IMG/VR virus record: IMGVR_UViG_3300032224_000292
Location: 1 to 30,003 of that record
From: a virus
Reading direction: 5' to 3' (one strand)
DNA length: 30,003 nt
Below, piece by piece: positions 22,427 through 28,119 of the stretch; within the stretch, counting starts at the first letter, position 1, and the number at the start of each line of letters is the position of its first letter. The position numbers were made by a program, and so were the translations under genes. The notes under the pieces were generated by a model, which saw nothing but the letters and a program-made list of their open reading frames with translations, was not told the DNA's origin and made no database searches.

Positions 22427-23238
22427 AAACCCTTAGACGCTCAATCAGTAAAGCAGAAGTGGGGGGCGAACCATTGCCCCCTGCTTTTCAAGCATTTGAA
22501 AGAGCGGGAATTATATTACGCAGAGCAGAGGTAACAGTAATAGCAGGCACACCAGGTGCAGGCAAGTCATCAATTGCATTAGCAATTGCTGCTAGAACTA
22601 AACTACCAACACTCTATTTCAGTGCAGATACCAACGCACATACCATGGCTATGCGTTTGATAGCAATGGCTGGCAACATGAGCCAGCAATCAGCAGAACA
22701 ACTACTAAAGAAAGACCCAGACAAAGCAAATGAAATACTATTACTAAACAATCATTTGTTCTGGTCATTTGAATCTACACCTACACTAAAAGATTTAGAT
22801 GAAGAAGTATCTGCATTCGAAACAGTATGGGGTAGAAGCCCTACACTTATAGTTGTAGATAATCTTATGGACATAGCAATGGATGGACACGAAGAGTTCC
22901 AAGGTATGCGTGCCGCAATGAAAGAACTTAAATATCTAGCCAGAGATACCAATGCTGCCGTATTAGTACTACATCATACTAAAGAAGGATTTGAAGGTTA
23001 TCCTTGCCAATCACGGTCATCTATTCAAGGATTAGTTAACCAAATACCAGCAATGGTATTAACTATTGGTCAAATGAAACAAGGAGATGACAACTTCTTA
23101 TGTGTAGCCCCAGTTAAGAATCGTTATGGTAAAGCAGACCAAACAGGCAGCAATTATGTTACTCTCTCATTTAATCCTGAGTCTATGCATCTAGATGATG
23201 TTATGATTAGATACACAGCACAACAGGAATTACTATGA
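22423..23238 (+). CDS. RecA/DnaB-type replicative ATPase or helicase (271 aa)
   Basis: Begins with GTG at 22423, overlapping the previous TGA (GTGA). Walker A is GTPGAGKSS (42-50), Walker B LIVVD (142-146), and a downstream LVLHHTKEG (181-189) matches the conserved His strand of RecA-fold hexameric ATPases. No N-terminal DnaG-interaction domain is apparent, so it is shorter than DnaB (about 450 aa). It resembles AAA_25/RepA-type or DnaB-like phage helicases. Followed directly by the resolvase and split primase, it is probably the helicase of the replisome; other RecA-fold roles are possible. Confidence 0.75.
   Translation: MKTLRRSISKAEVGGEPLPPAFQAFERAGIILRRAEVTVIAGTPGAGKSSIALAIAARTKLPTLYFSADTNAHTMAMRLIAMAGNMSQQSAEQLLKKDPDKANEILLLNNHLFWSFESTPTLKDLDEEVSAFETVWGRSPTLIVVDNLMDIAMDGHEEFQGMRAAMKELKYLARDTNAAVLVLHHTKEGFEGYPCQSRSSIQGLVNQIPAMVLTIGQMKQGDDNFLCVAPVKNRYGKADQTGSNYVTLSFNPESMHLDDVMIRYTAQQELL
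22450..22487 (+). repeat. Terminator-like hairpin at the start of the ATPase gene
   Basis: Inner stem GGGGGC (22462-22467) / GCCCCC (22476-22481); outer AAAGCA (22450-22455) / TGCTTT (22482-22487), with a 6-nt bulge on the left side only, and a TTTT run at its end. It lies 27 bp inside the gene. An internal terminator or translation-control structure is possible. Coding-region GC here is much higher than nearby. Confidence 0.4.
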
Positions 23239-23579
23239 GTAATCCAGCCAAGGCTAAGGGCAGTAGAGCCGAGGCAGATGTCGTAAAGTGGCTTAAAATC
23301 AATGGTTTTCCATATGCAGACAGACGAATTGCAGGTGCTCAACTAGATAAAGGAGACATCAGTGGTGTTAATGGAGTAACAATAGAAGTTAAAGACCACT
23401 ATCGTTTAGATTTATCTACATGGATAAAAGAATTAGAAATAGAAATAAAAAATGATAAAGCATGGACAGGCATAGTACTACACAAGCGCAGAGGTAAAGG
23501 AGATGTAGGAGAATGGTACGCAACAATGCCAGCAAAAATATGGATAGAATTAATTAGGAAGATTAATGGACAAGCATGA
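23235..23579 (+). CDS. Hjc-like Holliday-junction resolvase/endonuclease (114 aa)
   Basis: ATG 23235 overlaps the ATPase stop by 4 bp (ATGA). Residues KGSRAEADVVKWLK (about 8-21) with Glu13, then DKGDISGV with Asp41, and TIEVKDH with Glu51-x-Lys53 form the PD-(D/E)XK active site of archaeal-type Hjc resolvases and similar phage endonucleases. The size (114 aa) fits a minimal single-domain dimer that cuts four-way junctions formed during replication and packaging. It is placed between the ATPase and the primase. Confidence 0.75.
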   Translation: MSNPAKAKGSRAEADVVKWLKINGFPYADRRIAGAQLDKGDISGVNGVTIEVKDHYRLDLSTWIKELEIEIKNDKAWTGIVLHKRRGKGDVGEWYATMPAKIWIELIRKINGQA

Positions 23580-23952
23580 TATCGTTGCCTATTTAAATTA
23601 CATAGGCGCCACCCTGCCATCGGAAGGGCATGGTTGGCGCAAAATGCGTTGCCCTTTTCATGGTGATAAGCATGCATCAGCAGCGTTAAATTTTGAAGAT
23701 AAAAGATTTAAATGTTTTGGTTGTGAAGTACAAGGTGATGTATACGATTTAATTATATATAAACAAGGAGGTAATTATAGTGAGGCTATCAAATTCGCAG
23801 AGAGCATTTCTCTTGCAGGCAACAGAACAATACGCTCAACACATTCATCTAGCGGAGGAATACCTTTCAAGCCGTCATCTCTCGGTAGACGAAGCGAAAA
23901 AGTTTCACTTGGGGATAGTGAAGGACGCTCTTCCAGGACACGAGAGTTATAA
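23566..23952 (+). CDS. Primase CHC2 zinc-binding protein (first half of split primase)
   Basis: ATG 23566 with TAGGAAGATTA in front, overlapping the resolvase by 14 bp. C29-P-F-H32 and C50-F-G-C53 form the CHC2-type zinc site of DnaG primases, followed by GDVYDLIIYKQGGNYSEAIK, the usual end of that domain. After residue about 85 the sequence turns into a Ser/Arg-rich tail that does not look like primase. The real primase continuation lies in the +1 frame (23780-24415). Either this is a stand-alone zinc protein with a junk-like tail, or a frameshift joins the two. A strong 23606-23640 hairpin lies near its start. Confidence 0.75.
   Translation: MDKHDIVAYLNYIGATLPSEGHGWRKMRCPFHGDKHASAALNFEDKRFKCFGCEVQGDVYDLIIYKQGGNYSEAIKFAESISLAGNRTIRSTHSSSGGIPFKPSSLGRRSEKVSLGDSEGRSSRTREL
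23606..23640 (+). repeat. Long imperfect hairpin near the start of the CHC2 gene
   Basis: GCGCCACC and TGCC (23606-23618) pair with GGCA and GG-TTGGCGC (23627-23640), 12 bp with one mismatch and one bulged T around an 8-nt loop. It starts 40 bp after the start codon and codes for part of the zinc-finger region. Confidence 0.35.
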
Positions 23953-24415
23953 GGGTAGACTAGCAATCCCATACATCACACCATCAGGTGTGGTAGATAT
24001 TAGATTTAGAACTCTTAACAACAATCCAGATGAACCCAAGTATATGGGTATACCTGGTGCTAAAACCACAATGTTTAATGCACAGACAGTACTAACTGCT
24101 GGCAATTATATATGTGTAACCGAAGGTGAGTTAGATACAATAATTTTAGAAGCCAAAACAAAACACTCATCTATAGGTATACCTGGAGTTAACAATTGGA
24201 AACCTTATTATAGTAAGATACTAGATGACTTTGAAACAGTAATTGTTTTAGCAGATGGAGACAATGCTGGCTTAGAGTTTGGTAAGAAACTAAGTAGAGA
24301 ACTACCTAATGTTAACCTAATGCAAATGCCAGAAGGACATGATGTTAATAGCATCATAGTACAAGAAGGAAAGGAATGGATAGATGAGCGAATCAGAAAA
24401 TGTTTGGGAAAATGA
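23780..24415 (+). CDS. Primase Toprim domain protein (second half of split primase, 211 aa)
   Basis: In the +1 frame relative to the CHC2 gene, starting at GTG 23780. AAGGAGGTAATTATA just before it is a near-perfect ribosome-binding site, placed inside the CHC2 gene, which argues for independent translation. The Toprim core is present: TEGELD with Glu115, and LADGDNAG with Asp159 and Asp161. The N-terminal half (EEYLSSRHLSVDEAKKFHLG) matches the region before the Toprim domain in DnaG. The DnaB-interacting C-terminal domain is absent. It synthesises RNA primers, presumably with the CHC2 product. Confidence 0.75.
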   Translation: MRLSNSQRAFLLQATEQYAQHIHLAEEYLSSRHLSVDEAKKFHLGIVKDALPGHESYKGRLAIPYITPSGVVDIRFRTLNNNPDEPKYMGIPGAKTTMFNAQTVLTAGNYICVTEGELDTIILEAKTKHSSIGIPGVNNWKPYYSKILDDFETVIVLADGDNAGLEFGKKLSRELPNVNLMQMPEGHDVNSIIVQEGKEWIDERIRKCLGK

Positions 24416-24695
24416 TGAAGACTTCTGGAATTTTGTAGGAGAAAATAAAAGATTAGTTGGTCTATCAATATCAGATGGACAAGGATTAGATATACTTAAT
24501 GCACTAAGAGATATATATGTAACAATAGAAGAAGACCCAGACAGTGCATTGAAAATGCTTACGCTACTAGCCACAGTTATATATGCAAGTAGTATAGGAG
24601 AAGGCCAGCAATTCACTGATGAGATACAAGTAGCCTCAGCCATGGAACAGTTTGACTCTAGTATGAAGGAGATGTTAAGTGAAGAACCCAAGTGA
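24384..24695 (+). CDS. Uncharacterised acidic helical protein (103 aa)
   Basis: ATG 24384 overlaps the Toprim gene by 32 bp, with GGAAAGGAATGG about 4 bp before it. The N-terminus is acidic and aromatic (SESENVWENDEDFWNFVGEN), then a helical protein with ILNALRDIYVTIEEDPDSAL and LKMLTLLATVIYASSIGEGQ, ending in a Met/Glu helix. No Cys, no known motif. Similar ORFs appear in actinophage replication clusters; function unknown. Confidence 0.5.
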   Translation: MSESENVWENDEDFWNFVGENKRLVGLSISDGQGLDILNALRDIYVTIEEDPDSALKMLTLLATVIYASSIGEGQQFTDEIQVASAMEQFDSSMKEMLSEEPK

Positions 24696-24960
24696 TGTAG
24701 ATACAATCCTTAATGAGTTGCGTAATATTATAATGAAAAAGCAGGAAGACTATGGTCCGTTAAATATTGCCCTCGCTCCTGGCGGGGCAATGAATGGGCT
24801 GCGTGTTAGGATGTATGACAAACTAGCCCGTCTGAATAACATGGCGGATAAGGGCGCCACGCCGAACTATGAATCTATTGAAGATACCTTTATAGACCTG
24901 GCTAACTATGCCATAATAGGACTATTGGTACAAAGAGGACAATGGGAGGGCATAGATTAA
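24679..24960 (+). CDS. DUF1599/Nmad1-type NTP-pyrophosphatase-like protein (93 aa)
   Basis: GTG start at 24679 inside the end of the previous gene, with AAGGAGATGTTAA in front. The helical sequence has KKQEDYGPLNIALAPGG, MYDKLARLNNMADKG and ESIEDTFIDLANYAIIGLLV, the pattern of the all-alpha NTP-pyrophosphatase-like family often called nucleotide-modification-associated domain 1. Such proteins are linked to base or nucleotide pool changes in phages. It is short at 93 aa but keeps the core helices, including the EDTxxDLANY segment. The exact substrate cannot be told. Confidence 0.6.
   Translation: MKNPSDVDTILNELRNIIMKKQEDYGPLNIALAPGGAMNGLRVRMYDKLARLNNMADKGATPNYESIEDTFIDLANYAIIGLLVQRGQWEGID
24769..24788 (+). 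repeat. GC-rich hairpin in the DUF1599-type gene
   Basis: GCCC+CGC (24769-24772, 24774-24776) pairs with GCG+GGGC (24782-24788), one bulged T, loop TCCTG. It encodes Ala-Leu-Ala-Pro-Gly-Gly-Ala with GC-rich codons. Recorded as one of the right-arm hairpins; no proven role. Confidence 0.3.
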
Positions 24961-24963
24961 AAC

Positions 24964-25623
24964 ATGACAGATGCATGGGTAGATGAATACGAGTTGCTCG
25001 TTTCTACTCTTGCGTCTGAATACTATAGAAAGTATCCAGTTACAGAAGCAGAAGATATAAGACAAGTATTATGGGTATGGTTTCTTACACATCCAGTTAA
25101 ATATACAGAGTGGTCTAAATTACCACCTAAAGATAAAGAAAGATTAATTGCTAGGTCACTACGTAATGCAGCACTTAAATATTGTGAACAAGAAAAAGCC
25201 CGTAAGGTTGGCTACGACATATCAGATTTATATTACTACGACCCATCAGTTATAGAAGCATTCCTTCCATCTATCATAGGTAATACATATGAGATACCTA
25301 ATAAAATAAAAGACCTTAACTTTAAATTTGGGAAATCAGGTGAGGTAACAGATGGTAACAATTGGTTAGTTTTACGGTCAGACATAGAGAAAGCATTCAA
25401 CAGATTAACAGAGGCCAAACAAAATATTTTAAGAATCAAGTTTAGTGTAGAGAATTACGAGTGGAGTGACTTAGGTAAAGAACTTGATACTTCCGCAGAA
25501 GGTGCACGCAAAAGAGTTGAGCGTGCCATATCTTCTTTAGTAAAAATACTAGGCGGATGGCGAACATACAATGAGCCAGATGTTATAGAAAGTAAAGAAG
25601 AAAATGAAGAAGAACATGACTGA
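24964..25623 (+). CDS. Sigma-70-family-like transcription factor (219 aa)
   Basis: The N-terminal helical domain (about 1-85, with EAEDIRQVLWVWFLTHPVKY, then RLIARSLRNAALKYCEQEKA) looks like sigma region 2. The C-terminal part, TEAKQNILRIKFSVENYEWS, then DLGKELDTSAEGARKRVERA, has the helix-turn-helix of sigma region 4. An acidic tail (SKEENEEEHD) follows. It could redirect host RNA polymerase to phage promoters. GGAGGGCATAG lies about 13 bp before the ATG, longer than usual. Whether it is an active sigma factor is uncertain, but the fold pattern is good. Confidence 0.65.
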   Translation: MTDAWVDEYELLVSTLASEYYRKYPVTEAEDIRQVLWVWFLTHPVKYTEWSKLPPKDKERLIARSLRNAALKYCEQEKARKVGYDISDLYYYDPSVIEAFLPSIIGNTYEIPNKIKDLNFKFGKSGEVTDGNNWLVLRSDIEKAFNRLTEAKQNILRIKFSVENYEWSDLGKELDTSAEGARKRVERAISSLVKILGGWRTYNEPDVIESKEENEEEHD

Positions 25624-25855
25624 AGAACCTAAAGAAATAAGTAGTTTGTTTAAGAAAGATTATACCAATGCTATGGACCTACGAGGACATCCCATTGGGG
25701 ATATCTGTATGTGTGGTTCACAATTGTTTACAGCCATATTAGCCTTTGAATATGGTGAAATAGCATTTTACTTTTTAGATGGTGAATGTGTAGACTGTGG
25801 TTCACTAGTAACCCTACCTACACCAATAGATAATATTGGAATGGATTGTGACTAA
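25604..25855 (+). CDS. Small Cys-rich protein (83 aa)
   Basis: Starts at ATG 25604, overlapping the sigma gene by 20 bp; ATG 25616 is an alternative with similar spacing of AAGAAG. The C-terminal half has CMCGSQLFTA and GECVDCGSLV, a CxC/CxxC pair that probably forms a zinc ribbon. It overlaps the next gene by TAATG. Function unknown; placed with WhiB and FmdB-like genes as a cluster of metal-binding regulators. Confidence 0.5.
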   Translation: MKKNMTEEPKEISSLFKKDYTNAMDLRGHPIGDICMCGSQLFTAILAFEYGEIAFYFLDGECVDCGSLVTLPTPIDNIGMDCD

Positions 25856-26016
25856 TGCCTTACTATGACTTTGAATGTAAAGTGTGTATTAAAATTGTTG
25901 AAATTAATGAACCAACTCCACCACCTTGCACCTCTTGCGGTACTCTAATGGTTCGTGTATGGTCTCCTATACCAACCCACTTTAAGACAGGTGGTTTTTA
26001 TTCTACGGGGGGCTAA
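25855..26016 (+). CDS. FmdB-type zinc-ribbon protein (53 aa)
   Basis: ATG at 25855 overlaps the previous TAA, and the stop at 26014-26016 overlaps the WhiB start. The product begins MPYYDFECKVCIKI and has a second CTSC near residue 25, the usual MPxYDFxC...CxxC pattern of FmdB zinc-ribbon proteins. A THFKTGGFYSTGG end matches the family's 'HFKGSGFY' motif. Usually a regulator of unknown target. Short length and exact packing between neighbours make it a good gene. Confidence 0.7.
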   Translation: MPYYDFECKVCIKIVEINEPTPPPCTSCGTLMVRVWSPIPTHFKTGGFYSTGG

Positions 26017-26279
26017 TGAAATTCAGTGATACTCCAGCATGTACAGGTATTGATGTGGAGATATTTTTTACAGAAGAAAAAGGTCATTACGCTAACCTTG
26101 ATTATATAAAAAAGATATGCAATACTTGTCCAGTACAAGTCGAGTGTTCTGATTACGCAATGGAACACCTAGTTCATGGAATATGGGCAGGTACTACTAA
26201 GCAAGAAAGGGATAAGTATAGAAAAAAACGTGGGATAATTGGTAAGACAGTTGTCCCAGACTCTATATTTAAAATGTAA
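26016..26279 (+). CDS. WhiB-like Fe-S transcriptional regulator (87 aa)
   Basis: Four conserved cysteines at C9, C35, C38 and C44 (C-x25-CxxCPVxxEC) ligate the [4Fe-4S] cluster, and the GIWAG turn follows at 55-59, ahead of a basic C-terminus (KQERDKYRKKR). This is the diagnostic WhiB layout, a family restricted to actinobacteria and their phages. It probably binds the host housekeeping sigma factor and alters host or phage transcription. It starts at ATG 26016 in a TAATG overlap with the FmdB-like gene. Confidence 0.9.
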   Translation: MKFSDTPACTGIDVEIFFTEEKGHYANLDYIKKICNTCPVQVECSDYAMEHLVHGIWAGTTKQERDKYRKKRGIIGKTVVPDSIFKM

Positions 26280-26281
26280 TT

Positions 26282-26809
26282 ATGAATACATTATATTCTT
26301 TAACTCCACAAGAAGAAGCCATTGCAGTTGAGGTTGGATATCAAAGACAAAAACCATATTTTGGTGACCCTACTCGTAACATAAATTATTCAGAAGGAGA
26401 CCTTTGGGAATTGTGGCAACATGCTGTTGCTGCTGGTAGTGAACTAGCGTTTGCTAGAATGATTGGCAATACAACTTTTGTTCCTCATTTTAATAAATGG
26501 AAAAATGAATTAGATATTCCTGGCCTTGGTGAAGTTCGTTATACATTTAATGACCAGCCAAAATTAAGGTATACAAATAGAGACAATGATTCTCTTGTGT
26601 ATATATTAATGGCTGATGGTATGCGTCATAAGACTAGACGTGCTGCACCAGATTGGTTAGGAGCACCATATAAAGCAGTTGGCTGGTTATATGGCAGTCA
26701 ATGTAAAGTAGATATATTTAAGTACAATGAAAAATCTTGGTATGTTCCCGCGGCATATCTCTCATCAATGGATACATTACCTTTGGAGCAGTATGTCAAA
26801 ACTATCTGA
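26282..26809 (+). CDS. Uncharacterised protein, possible PD-(D/E)XK-like fold (175 aa)
   Basis: ATG 26282 follows the WhiB stop by 2 bp, with no good Shine-Dalgarno sequence. It has a helix with GSELAFARMIG (about 52-62), then LDIPGLGEVRYTFNDQPKLR (about 79-98), a DSLVYILMADG strand, and a GWLYGSQCKVDIFKYNEKSW segment. WYVPAAYL closes it. The order E-helix, E-x-R strand, hydrophobic strand, then VP-x-x-L resembles the next gene's nuclease-like pattern, but a canonical E-x-K is missing. An inactive or variant nuclease, or a modification-linked protein, is possible. Low certainty. Confidence 0.4.
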   Translation: MNTLYSLTPQEEAIAVEVGYQRQKPYFGDPTRNINYSEGDLWELWQHAVAAGSELAFARMIGNTTFVPHFNKWKNELDIPGLGEVRYTFNDQPKLRYTNRDNDSLVYILMADGMRHKTRRAAPDWLGAPYKAVGWLYGSQCKVDIFKYNEKSWYVPAAYLSSMDTLPLEQYVKTI

Positions 26810-27176
26810 CTTTGATTTAGATTTATCAGTTGGCCATGAAGGTGAAGCATTGGTTAATGAACTATTAACTGGTGGCAAAACCATTGAGGTTAAGACAGAC
26901 CTTAAGTGGAAGAATACTGGCAACCTATATATAGAAACAGTATGCTGGTCACACAATAATGAAGAGTGGTATCCGTCAGGATTATCTGTAACTAAAGCAG
27001 AATACTGGGCCTTCGTACTAGAAGAAGCAACTTTTATTGTCCCTATAAACGCACTCCGTCATGCGGTTACTTTGTGGGGACATCCTATTACGTGTAACAT
27101 AGAGCCTAACCCCAGCAAGGGTTACTTAATTAAACCTGAACTAATACTTCAGGCAATCAGAGAGTTGGCTAGGTAG
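26793..27176 (+). CDS. PD-(D/E)XK nuclease-like protein (127 aa)
   Basis: Begins at ATG 26793 with TTGGAGCAGT in front; a longer in-frame ORF from 26727 would overlap the previous gene by 83 bp, whereas this start overlaps by 17. GHEGEALVNELL supplies the helix Glu, and TIEVKTDLKW (about 30-39) gives Glu32-x-Lys34, the Exk part of the active site. It continues with NLYIETVCW and FIVPINAL. It is probably a small restriction-like or replication-linked endonuclease. The last gene of the right arm, followed by the 27205 terminator. Confidence 0.6.
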   Translation: MSKLSDFDLDLSVGHEGEALVNELLTGGKTIEVKTDLKWKNTGNLYIETVCWSHNNEEWYPSGLSVTKAEYWAFVLEEATFIVPINALRHAVTLWGHPITCNIEPNPSKGYLIKPELILQAIRELAR

Positions 27177-27204
27177 AGGGGAACTATCTAGAAAACAAAA
27201 AAGA

Positions 27205-27235
27205 CCCCCGCTCCAATAGTAATACTGGGCGGGGG
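27205..27235. terminator. Bidirectional terminator between converging operons
   Basis: CCCCCGC (27205-27211) pairs with GCGGGGG (27229-27235), with two more pairs inward. An A-rich tract (27191-27202, T-rich on the minus strand) precedes it and a T-rich tract (27237-27250) follows it. It can stop the right arm arriving from 27176 and the minus-strand operon arriving from 27255. A clear two-way terminator from sequence alone. Confidence 0.85.
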
Positions 27236-27254
27236 ATTCTTTATTTATATTTAA

Positions 27255-27446
27255 TTACTTAGCGTTAATACCAAATTCTGTTGCAGATGGGTCCAATGCT
27301 TTTAACACTGGTCCTGCTACAGCAGCAACACCTGCTAGCGCAAGTGTCTTCAAGTCAGATACGCCAGAAAGATATAGCGCAAGTACGGCAGCAACGGCTG
27401 CACGTAAATAGGTAGCAACAATTGCTTTTAATTTAGTTGTATTCAT
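27255..27446 (-). CDS. Holin-like small membrane protein (63 aa)
   Basis: Starts at ATG 27444-27446 with AAAGGACAAT in front. The middle is hydrophobic (YLRAAVAAVLALYLSGV and ALAGVAAVAGPVLKAL), enough for two short membrane helices, with charged ends. It lies directly beyond the CHAP endolysin and is the last gene of the lysis set, a usual place for a holin that forms membrane holes to release endolysin. The pattern matches 'AYLR..LAALLALYL...GPLLKALDP' proteins annotated as holins in related phages, from memory. Confidence 0.6.
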   Translation of the reverse strand: MNTTKLKAIVATYLRAAVAAVLALYLSGVSDLKTLALAGVAAVAGPVLKALDPSATEFGINAK

Positions 27447-27454
27447 ATTGTCCT

Positions 27455-27910
27455 TTAAGGGCGAGCAACGCCCATTACTAGGGAGTAAGCACGTTTTTTT
27501 AGAAACACACCATCTCCATTTGATTGACTGCCCTTATTATCCCCAGAGGTATTACCCTCATAGACTGTAAGGTATTTCTTTCCATCGTTACTAGCACAAA
27601 TACCAACATGGTCGGCCTCTGCATCAGCATCGAACTGGAAGAAAACTATATCACCTGGCTGGGCTTTACCAACTGGGACACTTTTACCATGGCTTACAAA
27701 CCACTTAAGTCCTGCATTACAAGAGGCAAATCCTTTTTTAGTTTGGGCTGCTATTTTATCTGCTAGCCCTGCTTGGTCAAAACACCAAGATACAAACATG
27801 GCACACCAAGGGTTATTGTTAAGTCCATACCATTTGCCATACATACTGTCATTACTTTTGCCAACCTCTTTATATCCAAGTTGAGATTTGGCTATGTCCA
27901 CTACATTCAT
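27455..27910 (-). CDS. CHAP-domain endolysin (151 aa)
   Basis: A single CHAP domain over the whole protein. NNPWCAMFVSWC (32-43) holds the catalytic Cys36, ADHVGIC (99-105) the catalytic His101, and VYEGNTS (116-122) the polar partner. KAQPGDIVFFQF is the usual strand before the His. It cuts peptide bonds of peptidoglycan, as an amidase or endopeptidase. No separate cell-wall-binding domain and no signal peptide, so export depends on the holin. The start ATG overlaps the previous gene's TGA (ATGA). Confidence 0.85.
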   Translation of the reverse strand: MNVVDIAKSQLGYKEVGKSNDSMYGKWYGLNNNPWCAMFVSWCFDQAGLADKIAAQTKKGFASCNAGLKWFVSHGKSVPVGKAQPGDIVFFQFDADAEADHVGICASNDGKKYLTVYEGNTSGDNKGSQSNGDGVFLKKRAYSLVMGVARP

Positions 27911-28119
27911 TTTTGCCCATTCTTTAATGATTGTATTACTAACTCTGTTAAAAATTCTACCTTATCGTCTAGTTGATTAACCTTATCACGGAGGCTTGAG
28001 CCTCCATTTGGTTTAAGTTCAGTAAGATAATGCTTTACCATCCATCTAACTGCAGCAGCAAGGGCTCCAACAAGTGTTGTTATTGCTACTACTAGTGCTG
28101 CGTAATCATTCGGTGTCAT
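27907..28119 (-). CDS. Membrane protein with C-terminal coiled coil (70 aa)
   Basis: ATG 28117-28119 overlaps the stop of the tail gene (TAATG). The N-terminal half is one hydrophobic helix (about 8-29, VVAITTLVGALAAAVRWMV), then ELKPNGGSSLRDKVNQLDDK, a coiled-coil region, and a polar end. This layout is seen in actinophage lysis modules, where the protein is a candidate second holin, an antiholin or a spanin-like part. Exact role is unknown. Confidence 0.55.
   Translation of the reverse strand: MTPNDYAALVVAITTLVGALAAAVRWMVKHYLTELKPNGGSSLRDKVNQLDDKVEFLTELVIQSLKNGQK

Noticed and set aside
24208-24706. Minus-strand ORFs of 86 and 129 aa opposite the Toprim and acidic genes
   Set aside because: Antisense shadows in a dense plus-strand operon.
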